DNA of 64,000 nucleotides from Planobispora longispora (GCF_016863135.1 NZ_BOOH01000038.1:16469-80468); one strand, 5' to 3'. Shown: positions 54,826 through 63,911, counted from the stretch's first letter. Numbers and translations: made by a program. Notes: generated by a model not told the origin, from the sequence alone.

Positions 54826-55080
54826 CTCCCACTCCTCCTTGACCTTGATCATTTGTAAAGCATAGATGCGTGGTCCGGGACGGGCAGCAGGATGGCGGTA
54901 GGGCAGAGCGGCGGGTGACGTTGCAGGGCGGGCTGATCGGCTGAGGGGTCCACAGATCCGGCTGGCACCGCGGCGGTCGGCGAGCAGTCAGAACCGGGAG
55001 TTGGGCCCCGACCTGACCAGTGCCCTTGTGACGCCGATCACACTGTGGTGCCATGAGGGATCGACTCGGAGAGGAGCCTC

Positions 55081-55986
55081 ATGACGGATCAGCCGTTCCA
55101 GCCTCCGCAGAATGTGCGCACGGCAGGCAGCAGCGTGCCGTATCCGGAGGTCATCGGCCCGGGCGGGCAGCGTTTCCAGGTGCTGAGCCTGGCCCTCGAC
55201 TTCGACTCCAAGATGTCGGTGTGGAAAACCCAGCCCGACTCCGACGCCTCCGACTCCAGCGACTCGGGGGAGGAGGTCGCCGAAGCGCCGTCTTTCTCAA
55301 TCGGCGCGAACGGGGTGGAGTTCACCGCGACCGTGCAGTTCACCGGGACCGGGGCGTGGAAGATCGGCTGGGTGCAGACCGTCGAGTCGACCGACTGTTG
55401 GGTGCTTTATCGCAACGGCGCGCGCTCCGCCCGGCAGCGCACGACGCTGCCGCAGCGCATGCGCGACGGCGACACCCGCAAGGGCTGCTGGTACGGCGAC
55501 GAGGCGCACGCAAAGGCCGACCCCGCCAAGCCGGTCACCGTCGCATTGTCGGATGATCCGTCGGCCCCCTTCCACTACCCCCACCACACCGGCGGGCCCG
55601 GCCTGGCGGCTCTAGCCGGCTGGGAGCCGGTCGAGTGCGGCGGGCACAAGGAGTTTTGGACGTGGCTGGTCGCCGTCCGGGAGGACGCCAACCACCAGCC
55701 GGTGGAGGTGGTCTACCTGCACCACATCCACTGGCAGGTCGTGTTCGACTGCGTGCTCCATGTCGGCGCCGACGAGCCGACCGCGCCCATCCCCGCCACA
55801 TCCGGGCTGGTTCTCCTCAGCGAGGGCATCGGGCCGGACGGAACGATGCCCGTCCGCGGTGGACGCGGGGTGGTCCTCCTCGGCGAGGGCGTCGGGCAGG
55901 GCGGGGCGACGCCCGTCCTCGACGGACGCGGGGTGCTGCCCCGAGATGAGGTCAACCGGGTGGAGCCTCTGCCCGACGGACAGTAG
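55081..55986 (+). CDS. Hypothetical protein with glycine-rich C-terminal repeats
   Basis: A 301-residue protein from ATG 55081 (GGAGAGGAGCCTC upstream). Residues 1-225 form a soluble domain (VEFTATVQFTGTGAWKIGWV, ESTDCWVLYRNGARSARQRT, WELTWLV-like tail VVYLHHIHWQVVFDCVLHVG). Residues about 240-295 contain three degenerate repeats around LLSEGIGPDGTMPVRGGRGV and LLGEGVGQGGATPVLDGRGV. I do not recognise the family. No signal peptide. Confidence 0.65.
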   Translation: MTDQPFQPPQNVRTAGSSVPYPEVIGPGGQRFQVLSLALDFDSKMSVWKTQPDSDASDSSDSGEEVAEAPSFSIGANGVEFTATVQFTGTGAWKIGWVQTVESTDCWVLYRNGARSARQRTTLPQRMRDGDTRKGCWYGDEAHAKADPAKPVTVALSDDPSAPFHYPHHTGGPGLAALAGWEPVECGGHKEFWTWLVAVREDANHQPVEVVYLHHIHWQVVFDCVLHVGADEPTAPIPATSGLVLLSEGIGPDGTMPVRGGRGVVLLGEGVGQGGATPVLDGRGVLPRDEVNRVEPLPDGQ

Positions 55987-56066
55987 GGACGGATAGCAAA
56001 GGGCTCAGTGCGCACTGCCCGCCAGGGGATACCCCAGTCCAGGCTCCCGCAGCCGATCGGTGCCGG

Positions 56067-56255
56067 GTGTACGCCGCGCTGGTGACCCGGACAACCCCAG
56101 GCAATCTCGGGTCCGATCTGATGCCGGTCCTGCTGCCGGGCATGGCCGACCGATTCCGCCTGTCCAGCACCACCACGGGCATGGTCGCCTCGATCCAGCT
56201 GATCGTCACGGCACTCGGCACGATAGCGCTGGCGTCCCGCGCGGGCCATGTGTAA
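56067..56255 (+). pseudogene. MFS transporter, first helices only
   Basis: GTG 56067 opens TRTTPGNLGSDLMPVLLPGM and STTTGMVASIQLIVTALGTI, the first two helices of an MFS permease, and stops at 56255. The remaining about 330 residues are missing. Two 15-bp copies of CTGTCAACCAGYCTG follow at 56264 and 56310, close to the breakpoint. Confidence 0.55.
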
Positions 56256-56862
56256 GCCTTCAGCTGTCAACCAGCCTGAGTCGTCCGCTGCCATAGCTTC
56301 ACGTTTCCACTGTCAACCAGTCTGTGCGTCACACGTTTGGCGCACCGCGCTGCGGCGATGAGGCCGGGCCAGCTGCCGCAGCACCGTAACCGGGCAGCAT
56401 GAGCTGGCGGCCAGCAGGCCAGCCGCTGAGCGCGAGACGATTTTCAGGGAAGGCAACGCAATCCTTCGCATCAGATGCCCAGAAACACCGGGTTGGTGAT
56501 CATTGACCGGGCGCGCCAACACTAGGCATCCCTTATGACTGCCTTATGCCAATTTGAGCGCCTGGTAAGGATCATGTATCGATAGAGAAAGACGATCATG
56601 TCTAGTCGGTGGACCTTGACGACTCGGGGAAATAGGGAGCAGACCAAGGCCCTGCACTCAGGTCCGCACGATGAGCCTTAACTTGATCGGACTTGCTGGT
56701 TGAATCGCCCCGGCCTTCCCTTGCGAAGTGCCGGTACACCGGGAGTCTGCTCCCACAAACCCGGTGGACGCTGTTGTGCCCCCTGCCGCCTCATCCCTAT
56801 GGTGACGAGGTACCCGAAGATCTTTTCGTGTCAGGTCCAGCTCTCCTCTGAACGGGATCGTG
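56256..56862. other. Gene-free stretch with short repeats
   Basis: Contains the direct repeat CTGTCAACCAGYCTG (56264-56278, 56310-56324) and the string at 56497-56516 related to the repeat at 4229-4246. A rather AT-rich patch at 56530-56600 could hold a promoter. No gene is seen. Confidence 0.4.
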
Positions 56863-57270
56863 ATGATGGATCCGATCGCAGTCGGTGTTGCTCCGCTGAT
56901 CGCGGTGTCAGACCTTGATGTCTCGGTGGAGTTCTACACGCGGGCTCTCGGTGCGACAGTGCGGTTGCGACTGCAGCACTACGCCCTGCTCGAAGCCGGG
57001 ACCCAGCGTCTGCACCTGGCGGTGACCGCCTCCCCGCCGCCCGACAGGCCGCAGGTCGCCCTCGCCCCTGCGTCCACGCCGGATAGCAGGCCTTTCCTGC
57101 TGGTGCTGCAGGTGCGTGACTGTGACAGCGCGGCGGAAAGCATCGCCGCTCTCGGCGCACAGGTGCTGGGCCCGCCCACCGTCCCTCCGTGGGGCGGGGA
57201 ACGCCGATGCTTCGCCCTCGACCCCGACGGTCATCTCCTTGAGCTCAACCAGGCCCTGCCCGGCGCTTGA
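56863..57270 (+). CDS. VOC-superfamily (glyoxalase/bleomycin-resistance-like) protein
   Basis: A 135-residue protein with the betaalphabetabetabeta pattern: VGVAPLIAVSDLDVSVEFYT, RALGATVRLRLQHYALLEAG, then FLLVLQVRDCDSAAESIAAL and FALDPDGHLLELNQAL. The final D-P-D-G-H-x-L-E-L gives a metal-ligand Glu typical of the family. Members act as lyases, dioxygenases or drug-binding proteins. Start among GTG 56860, ATG 56863 and ATG 56866. Stands alone. Confidence 0.85.
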   Translation: MMDPIAVGVAPLIAVSDLDVSVEFYTRALGATVRLRLQHYALLEAGTQRLHLAVTASPPPDRPQVALAPASTPDSRPFLLVLQVRDCDSAAESIAALGAQVLGPPTVPPWGGERRCFALDPDGHLLELNQALPGA

Positions 57271-57474
57271 GCAGGCCGGCTGGACGGGTGATTGTGTGGC
57301 CGCAGGACATATCTGACGGGTGAACTCGGGAGTTGCTTGACCGACGATCTCGTGCGGTCGCCACGGTCTCGGGACATGTTTGGCCTTCCCGTCGCGTGAC
57401 AACCCGGTCGCTTGCAGCGATATGTCGGACACCGTCCGGTGTCAGGCGTGATGATGCCTGCGGTGGGGGTCCGG

Positions 57475-57663
57475 ATGGAACCACGCGAGTTACAGGAGTA
57501 CCGCTACCGCGCGGTGCGTGAGGTGCTCGACGGATCGGCCATCAGCGAGGTCGCCGCCCGGTACGGCACGTCACGGCAGTCGCTGGACATCTGGCGCAAG
57601 CGCTTCCTGGCCGAGGGCCCGCCTGGCCTGCTGGATCGCTCCCGGCGGCCGCGCGCCCAACCG
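57475..57663 (+). mobile_element. IS481-type transposase, N-terminal remnant
   Basis: ATG 57475 opens REVLDGSAISEVAARYGTSR and QSLDIWRKRFLAEGPPGLLD, the N-terminal helix-turn-helix of IS481-family transposases, up to DRSRRPRAQ. The DDE domain is absent. The remnant ends where the convergent maleylpyruvate-isomerase-like gene begins. Confidence 0.65.
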
Positions 57664-57676
57664 CCCCCGCTACGTC

Positions 57677-58474
57677 CTACTGCTCCGGTTCCCAGGCGCG
57701 GAGCAGGTCCAGCAGCCCTGCGTCTCCGTCAACGTGCAAGGAGTCGGCCTGGATACGGTCGTACAAGTAGAGGACCAACTCACTGGCCGTGCCATGGATG
57801 GAGGCCCCGGCTGCGTCGGAGCCCTCGCCGGTCGCGGCAGTGGGCGCGGGGATGCGGGTGGAGCGTGCGCCGTCGCCGTCGACCGTCAGGCGCCAGGAGC
57901 GGCCCTCGGCGGTGTGGAAGTCGAAGGCCGTGGGCTTGTGCGGCCAGGCGCTGGGCGTGGCGACGCAGGTGAACAGGAACTCCTCCACACCGTCGAGTGC
58001 CACCTCGGCCGGCAGCGGCTGCGGGGCGCCCGCAGCGAGCTGGGCGTCGTAGGTGTGCACCGCGCTCTCCTGGACCCGGTGCCGGGCGACTCCGCCAGAG
58101 GTCCGCGGCGTCTGCAGGGCGCTCCACCACGCCCAGCAACCGCTCTGCGGTCCTGCCTCGCGCAGGGCGCTCAGCAGAAGCTGCGTCGAGACGGCCAGCC
58201 AGGCCAGCAGGGCCTCCCGCTCTTGCGGCACTTCCAGAGCGGCGCGCGCAGCGGTGGCCTCGGCCGGGGGAGCGTCGGCAGGCCCCGCGCCGACGATGGC
58301 GGCCCAGAAACGGTCTCCCCCACCCAGGTGCTTCACCAGATCGAACAGCGTCCACCCGGGGCAGGTCGGCACCTGTGCGTCGAGACTGGGCGCGGCGGCG
58401 ATCGCGGCGCGGAAGGCGGTCGAGCGTTCATCGATCAGTTGCAACAGGTCAGGGAACTCAAGATTCTTTTCCAC
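57677..58474 (-). CDS. Maleylpyruvate isomerase (MDMPI) family protein
   Basis: A 265-residue protein of the mycothiol-dependent MDMPI/DinB-like fold. The N-terminal four-helix bundle contains VPTCPGWTLFDLVKHLGGGD with the metal-ligand His, and ARHRVQESAVHTYDAQLAAG supplies the E-x3-H pair. The C-terminal MDMPI_C domain (about 170-260: AFDFHTAEGRSWRLTVDGDG, HGTASELVLYLYDR) is complete. GTG 58474 is the start. Members use mycothiol or remain of unknown substrate. Intact. Confidence 0.88.
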   Translation of the reverse strand: MEKNLEFPDLLQLIDERSTAFRAAIAAAPSLDAQVPTCPGWTLFDLVKHLGGGDRFWAAIVGAGPADAPPAEATAARAALEVPQEREALLAWLAVSTQLLLSALREAGPQSGCWAWWSALQTPRTSGGVARHRVQESAVHTYDAQLAAGAPQPLPAEVALDGVEEFLFTCVATPSAWPHKPTAFDFHTAEGRSWRLTVDGDGARSTRIPAPTAATGEGSDAAGASIHGTASELVLYLYDRIQADSLHVDGDAGLLDLLRAWEPEQ

Positions 58475-58862
58475 GCCGGATGTCTATCACCGTGCTCCGG
58501 TGATCGGACAGCGATTTTCACAGTCGCCGCCGGTTGGCCATTGCGGACGTCGTCCTCGCCGCCCACCGCTCGGGTGACAAGCTGCGCACTACTGCGAGGA
58601 CGCTGGTGGTGGCGGTACGCCCGGCATCGTGCCTGCGGGTGCTCTGGCCTCGCCGCGCTCGCCACAGCAAGACGGACGGCTCATGCGTCCGGTTACCTCG
58701 ATGAGGAGCGCTGGAGCACCGAGCCAGTGGACTCGTGCTCGGTCGGGTGATCACGCAGCAACCACCTCTGTAGCTCGTTGTGACGCGATCCGACACGCCG
58801 GGCCGCCCGCTCAGCACGGGCACCAGCGCCCTGTTCCGATGCGAACCTCGCGAGGAGCGAGC
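58475..58862. other. Gene-free stretch
   Basis: No gene I can support. A plus-strand frame near 58545-58640 has some coding character but neither start nor family resemblance. Confidence 0.35.
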
Positions 58863-59081
58863 ATGAGCACCGTGCAACTGCCCGTCCGCATCGCGCCGCA
58901 GCAGGCCGGGCCGGCCCGCAGCGCCGGCCACGACGCCGTCTCGATCGCCGCCCAGGGCGGGGGCAGACCAAGTGCGCCGGAAAGGGGCCACGCAGGTCAG
59001 GCGGTGGAAGTGGAAGCCGAGGTTTTGGCTGTGGATAGCCGTGCCCACCGTGGGGCCGGATTGGTCTCCGCATCGGCCTAG
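58863..59081 (+). CDS. Small hypothetical protein
   Basis: A 72-residue reading from ATG 58863, with an excellent site (GAGGAGCGAGC) upstream. The first 30 residues (STVQLPVRIAPQQAGPARSA) look like a genuine start; the rest overlaps the 27-bp repeat at 58964 and is less protein-like, so the gene may be cut there. Family unknown. Confidence 0.4.
   Translation: MSTVQLPVRIAPQQAGPARSAGHDAVSIAAQGGGRPSAPERGHAGQAVEVEAEVLAVDSRAHRGAGLVSASA
58964..58990 (-). repeat. 27-bp repeat, copy A (minus strand)
   Basis: Reverse complement begins TGGCCCCTTTCCGGCGCACT. It differs from copy C (60763-60789) at one position; copy B is 59160-59185. Confidence 0.65.
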
Positions 59082-59411
59082 CTGCGCTGACCTGGTCAGA
59101 GAGAGGTCGTGCCGGGAACCGGTCAGAGTCACCGATCTGTCCGGTATGCCCACTGCCGTTGTCCCCTTCCGGCGTGCTTGGCCTGACCCGCCTGCCTGGC
59201 CCGCGGCCCCTCGCCGGTGACTGCCGCTGCTGGCGGCCGCTCGGTACGGGCGGATACGGCGCGCTCCCGCGGCTGAGGTCGCCACGGCCTGCTGGACGGA
59301 TACCCCGCCGATCCGTTTTTCCCTTCACTTGACGCACTTGGCGCGTTCCATGGTGTAGTGGAAGCGGGATCGCTCGGGGAACAGCCACCAGCAGGAAGGG
59401 CGATCAGCGGC
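59082..59411. other. Gene-free stretch with repeat copy B
   Basis: Holds the 26-bp repeat copy B (59160-59185, plus strand, with three differences from copy C) and an AT-rich patch at 59310-59360 that is probably the promoter of the next gene. Confidence 0.4.
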
Positions 59412-60633
59412 GTGCAGGCTTCTACCCGGATCCGGATCGGCGGCCACGGCGCCGCAGGGCTGCTCGTGACCACCGCCGTCTTCAGCAACCAGGTCCTCGA
59501 CGACGGGGAATTCAGCTGGGGATCGCTGATCGCCGCCCTGGCCGTGGCCGCAGCCACCGAAGCCTGGAACCACTGGCGCGCCCAGCCGGCCCCCGCCGGG
59601 CAGCTGCGCCTGACCGATGCTGCGGGATGCCCGCCCCGCCTGGATGAGGTCGGCCTCTACCAGCTGGGCGTGCACCGCTCCCGCTTCGCCGACGCCGCCA
59701 CTCCTCCCCCACCGCACATTCCCCGCTCCTGCGACGCGGAGTTGGCCGCGGCCCTGACTCGTCTGGATGAACCCGGCACCCCGCGGCTGATCGTCGAAGG
59801 CGAGCGCCTGGCCGGCACCAGTCACACCCTGGCCCACGCACTGCGCAGCCGCCTGTCCGCCTGGCCGTCGACGACCCCACCGTGCGCCTGAGCGGCCTGA
59901 TCCCCCCAGGCGCTGGGCTGGGCCGAGCGGGAGGCCGGAGTGGTGCTGTGGCTGGATGCCATCAGTACCGACCGGCTCGGCGAGCTCACCGCACCGCTGC
60001 TGGAAACCCTCACCCGGGCCCGCCTGGCCGCCGTGCCCAAACACCTGCTCATCGCCGTCACCGTGCATCAGCAGGTGACCGGTCCGGACGGCGAGGAGCC
60101 CCTGCGTCTGGCCGGGCACGTGCGCGAGCTGCTACGCGAACACGCCCTGCACCTGGTCGTAGGCACGCTCACCCCCGACGCTCACCCCCGACGAGCGCGC
60201 CCGGCTGCGCGCCGAGCCCGCCTATGACCGCCTGCGCCCGCTGCTGGACGAGACGGCTCGCGAGCTGCTGATGGGCCGCCTGATGGTCGCCCTGGACCAG
60301 CTGCGCCACGCGCTCACCCCCGGCACTAGCGAGCAGGCCGCCGACCGGATCGCGCTGCTGCGCGCGGCCACCGACTGGCAGCGCGCCCAGGTCTCGGCCC
60401 GCCTGACCGCAAAAGCCCTGCAACGGCTGTGGAAGGCCTACCGGCGCCAGATCTCGAACCTGCCGAAGCGCACCCGCCTGCCGACTGATGCCTTCACCCG
60501 GGCGATCGCGTCCGGCCACCCCGACGCAGCGCCGGACGCGCAGCGCCGACTGACGGCACTGCAGCGCTGGCAGACTGAGCAGCGGCCGGCGGTCTGGGCG
60601 GCGCGTTATGACCGCCGGCCCCTGGATGACTGA
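59412..60633 (+). pseudogene. Large unknown protein with a P-loop-like segment, several frameshifts
   Basis: GTG 59412 (GGAAGG upstream) opens a protein with one membrane segment (GAAGLLVTTAVFSNQVL), then PRLIVEGERLAGTSHTLAHA, a degenerate P-loop as in NTPase-like LRR/TPR proteins. The frame breaks near 59860 and 59907, continues as VVLWLDAISTDRLGELTAPL and KHLLIAVTVHQQVTG, and breaks again at a 13-bp tandem duplication (60167-60179/60180-60192). The last part (RARLRAEPAYDRLRPLLDET to RYDRRPLDD) is intact. The pieces join into one about 400-residue protein. Family not recognised. Confidence 0.6.
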
Positions 60634-60996
60634 GCGGCTCTGATCGTGCTTGAGGCGCTGCCGACGCGCAGTGCGGCAGCGGCCCGGCCAGGGCATCGAC
60701 GGCCGCTCATCCCATCCCGAACGGTCACATAGCAGACATTGATGGGGCCACTGACTTGCGGTTGGCCCCTTTCCGGCGTACTTGGTCTGCCCCCCAAGAA
60801 GTGCGTCATCTCCCGCAGTAGCAACACCACGGGCGACGCTCGGCGGGGCGACGGCAGAGCGTTGGGCCCGTCGGCGGCCAGCCGCGCGGCCGCCTCCGCC
60901 GAGGTGAGCCCGCTCCGGCAGAGGACACGGTGGTCATGCCTCCCACGCTCGCCGGAGTCATGCGGGCTTCCTAGAGCCGTGCGCCCCGCTCCCCCG

Positions 60997-61010
60997 GGGA
61001 CCTTCGTCCT
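60997..61010. promoter_or_regulatory. DosR/OsdR-like box GGGACCTTCGTCCT
   Basis: First of two boxes upstream of the acyl-CoA synthetase fusion, 190 bp before its ATG. Good match in both half-sites. Confidence 0.65.
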
Positions 61011-61099
61011 CCTCCCCGTCGCACCCGTGCCGCACGACGTGACAACCAGGGAAACCGCTGGCCGGGTTGTACGGCCTCACGAGGCCCGCCTGGCTCCGG

Positions 61100-61113
61100 C
61101 GGACCAAAGTCCC
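61100..61113. promoter_or_regulatory. DosR/OsdR-like box CGGACCAAAGTCCC
   Basis: Reverse complement GGGACTTTGGTCCG. It lies 86 bp before the ATG at 61200. Paired boxes 103 bp apart are typical of strongly induced DosR promoters in mycobacteria. Confidence 0.7.
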
Positions 61114-61199
61114 GGCCACCGGTGGCCGCACGGCCCTGCCGGAGCTCCGTACGCGCCGATCAGCATGGCGGTGAGAGCCCTCGACGAAAGCGGTGCGCC

Positions 61200-63911
61200 A
61201 TGACTGCCATGACCGACCCGCGGCGATCCTCCCCCGCATCCGCGGAGGCGGCTCCCGGCGGGTACGACGTCCTGCTCCGCGACGGCGGCATCGCCCACGT
61301 GCGCCCGCTGCGCCCCGACGACCGGACCGCGCTGCACGAGCTGGCCGACCGGATCTCAGAACGCTCGTCCTACTTCAGGTTCTTCACCGGCGGCGCGGGC
61401 ACCGCCCACCGGTACATGGACCAGATCACCGACCCCGGCTACCGGGGCCGCGCCCTGGTGGCGCTGGTCCGCGGACGGGTGACGGGGATCGCCGAGTACA
61501 TCCCGGACGCCGGGGGCGAGCGCGCCGAGATGGCCGTCCTGCTCGACGACACCGCCCAGAGCCACGGCCTGGGCACGCTGCTGCTGGAGCACCTGGCGCT
61601 GGACGCCGCCGAGCACGACGTGCGCGAGCTGACCGGTGACGTGCTCCCGGACAACATGGCCATGATCCATGTACTGCGCGACATCGGCATGGACGTGAAG
61701 CTGCGCTTCGACAGCGGGGTCGTGCGCCTGAGCATCGCGCTGTCGCCTCCCGCGCCCGGCCTGCAGGCGAGCGTGGACGCGCGCGACCACGAGGCCGAGC
61801 GCGCGTCGCTGACCCGCCTGCTCTCCCCTCGCTCCGTGGCGGTGATCGGCGCCGGCCGCGACCCGGCCGCGATCGGCCACCGGGTGCTGCGCAACCTGAT
61901 CGACGGCGGCTTCACCGGGCCGATCCACCCGGTCAACCCGAAGACGGGGCAGGTGGCGGGGCTGACCGCCCACCCCTCGATCCGGGAGGTGCCCGGCCCG
62001 GTGGACCTGGCCGTGGTCGCCGTCCCGGCCGCGCACGTCCTGGACGTCGCCCGGGACTGCGCCGAGGCGGGCGTCACCGGGCTGGTGGTCCTCACCTCGG
62101 GATTCGCCGAAAGTGAGAGTCCCGACGCCGAGAAGGAGCTGCTGCGCATCTGCCGCCGGGCCGGAATGCGGCTGGTCGGCCCGAACTGCCTGGGCGTCGC
62201 CGGCACTCCGGCCGGCCTCAACGCCACCTTCCTCGGCCAGGCACCGGCTCCCGGCCGGATCGGCGTGATGTCGCAGTCCGGCGCGGTCGCGGCCGGTCTC
62301 GTCGACCGGCTCGGCGCGCTGGGGCTGGGCGTGTCCTCGTTCGTCTCGGTCGGCAACAAGGCCGACGTCAGCGGCAACGACCTGCTGGAGTACTGGGCGG
62401 ACGACGAGGCCACCGACGTCATCGCGCTGTATCTGGAGTCGTTCGGCAACCCCCGCAAGTTCGCCCGCATCGCCCGCCGGGTCGGCGCCCGCAAGCCGAT
62501 CCTGCTGATCAAGAGTGGCCGGTCGGCCTCGGGCGACCGCGCCGTGCGCTCGCACACCGCCGCCGCCGCGACCCCCGACATCGCCGTCGACGCCCTGGTG
62601 CGCGCCTCCGGCGTGATCCGCCTGGACGGCGTCGCCGAGTTGCTCGACACCGCGATGCTGCTGGCCACCCAGCCCTTGCCGGGCGGCCCGCGCGTCGCCA
62701 TCGTCGGCAACTCCGGCGGGCCGGAGGCGATGGCCGCCGACGCCTGCGAGCGGCAGGGGCTGACCGTGCCGGAGCTGTCCGCGCCCGTCAGGGCTCGGCT
62801 CGCCGGGCGGGTGCGGGCCTCGGCGGCGGTGGGCAACCCCGTGGATCTGACCGCGGCCGCCGACGCCCGTGAGTTCGGCTTCGCCATCGAAACGGTTCTC
62901 GGCGATCCCGGCGTCGACGCCGTCCTGGTCGTCTACACCCCGCCGTTCGGCTCCGGCCTGGAGCAGACCGGCGAGGCGATCGCCGCCGCCGCGCGCGACG
63001 CGGGCAAGACGGTGCTGGCCTGCGTGGTCGGGCATGATGGGCTCATCGGCGGCCGGATCCCGGGCTATGCCTTCCCCGAGCAGGCCGTGGCGGCGCTGGC
63101 CCGCGCCGTACGGTACGCCCGGTGGCGGGATCGCCCGGTCGAGGAGAGCGCTTCCGCCGGCCACCAGGACGCCTGGGAGGCAGCCCGGGCCGCGCGAACG
63201 CTCGTCCGTGCGGAGCTGGCGCGGCATCCGCAGGGATGCTGGCTGCCTCCGCAGTCGGCGGCCGAGCTGCTGCGCTGCTACGGCCTGAACGTGGTCGAGT
63301 CCGTCGCGGTGGACGATCCGGCCGGCGCCGCCGCAGCCGCCGCGCGCATCGCGGGCCCGGTCGTGCTCAAGGCGAGCGGGCCGGGTCTGGTCCACAAGAG
63401 CGACGTCGGCGGCGTCCGCCTGGGTTTGAACACCCCCGAGGAGGCGGCACGGGCCTATCGGGAGATGGCCGAGGCCGTCGGTGCGGCGATGACCGGCGCG
63501 ATCGTGCAGCCCCTGCTGCCCGGCGGCGTGGAGACCATCGTCGGCGGCGTGAACTACCCGGCCTTCGGGCCGCTGGTCATGGCCGGCTTGGGCGGTGTGG
63601 CCGCCGACCTACTCGCCGACCGCGCCTTCCGGGTGCCGCCGCTCACCCCGGCCGCCGCCACCGAGATGATCAAGGAGCTGCGCTGCTCGCCCCTGCTGTA
63701 CGGCTACCGCGGCCGGCCCCCGGTGGACGCCGACGCCCTCGCAGGCCAGATCGCCGCCGTCGGGCGGCTTCTGGAGGATCTGCCCGACGTGGCGGAGCTG
63801 GACCTCAATCCGGTGATCGTCACCGCGGACGGGGCCACCGCGGTGGACATCAGGGTCCGCCTCGCTCCGAGCGCGCCCCGTCCCTCCCCGCTCCGGCGCA
63901 GCCTGCGTTGA
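61200..63911 (+). CDS. Bifunctional GNAT acetyltransferase / ADP-forming acyl-CoA synthetase
   Basis: A 903-residue fusion. Residues about 20-185 are a GNAT domain (DGGIAHVRPLRPDD, GLGTLLLEHLALDAAEHDVR). Then come CoA-binding (RSVAVIGAGRDPAAIGHRVL), succinyl-CoA-synthetase-like flavodoxin (GRIGVMSQSGAVAAGLVDRL) and a phospho-His region (DRAVRSHTAAAATP), with a C-terminal ATP-grasp (VVLKASGPGLVHKSDVGGVR). The enzyme interconverts acetate or another acid plus ATP and CoA with acyl-CoA and ADP; the GNAT part acetylates a small molecule or protein lysines. ATG 61200 follows GAAAGC. Two DosR-like boxes precede it. Intact. Confidence 0.93.
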   Translation: MTAMTDPRRSSPASAEAAPGGYDVLLRDGGIAHVRPLRPDDRTALHELADRISERSSYFRFFTGGAGTAHRYMDQITDPGYRGRALVALVRGRVTGIAEYIPDAGGERAEMAVLLDDTAQSHGLGTLLLEHLALDAAEHDVRELTGDVLPDNMAMIHVLRDIGMDVKLRFDSGVVRLSIALSPPAPGLQASVDARDHEAERASLTRLLSPRSVAVIGAGRDPAAIGHRVLRNLIDGGFTGPIHPVNPKTGQVAGLTAHPSIREVPGPVDLAVVAVPAAHVLDVARDCAEAGVTGLVVLTSGFAESESPDAEKELLRICRRAGMRLVGPNCLGVAGTPAGLNATFLGQAPAPGRIGVMSQSGAVAAGLVDRLGALGLGVSSFVSVGNKADVSGNDLLEYWADDEATDVIALYLESFGNPRKFARIARRVGARKPILLIKSGRSASGDRAVRSHTAAAATPDIAVDALVRASGVIRLDGVAELLDTAMLLATQPLPGGPRVAIVGNSGGPEAMAADACERQGLTVPELSAPVRARLAGRVRASAAVGNPVDLTAAADAREFGFAIETVLGDPGVDAVLVVYTPPFGSGLEQTGEAIAAAARDAGKTVLACVVGHDGLIGGRIPGYAFPEQAVAALARAVRYARWRDRPVEESASAGHQDAWEAARAARTLVRAELARHPQGCWLPPQSAAELLRCYGLNVVESVAVDDPAGAAAAAARIAGPVVLKASGPGLVHKSDVGGVRLGLNTPEEAARAYREMAEAVGAAMTGAIVQPLLPGGVETIVGGVNYPAFGPLVMAGLGGVAADLLADRAFRVPPLTPAAATEMIKELRCSPLLYGYRGRPPVDADALAGQIAAVGRLLEDLPDVAELDLNPVIVTADGATAVDIRVRLAPSAPRPSPLRRSLR

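Larger units (their letters stand above)
60634..61199. other. Intergenic region with repeat copy C and two DosR-like boxes
   Basis: Contains the 27-bp repeat copy C (60763-60789) and the boxes at 60997 and 61100. No gene is seen. Confidence 0.5.

Noticed and set aside
2573..60633. All frameshifts as assembly errors
   Set aside because: Possible for single-base cases (2573, 24125, 35179, 38489), but not for the internal deletions and gene fusions, so true decay is kept as the main reading.
61356..63395. Very long minus-strand open frame opposite the acyl-CoA synthetase
   Set aside because: Mirror of a high-GC gene: Gly/Arg/Asp-rich, low complexity, no ribosome site or domain. The plus strand encodes a complete known enzyme.
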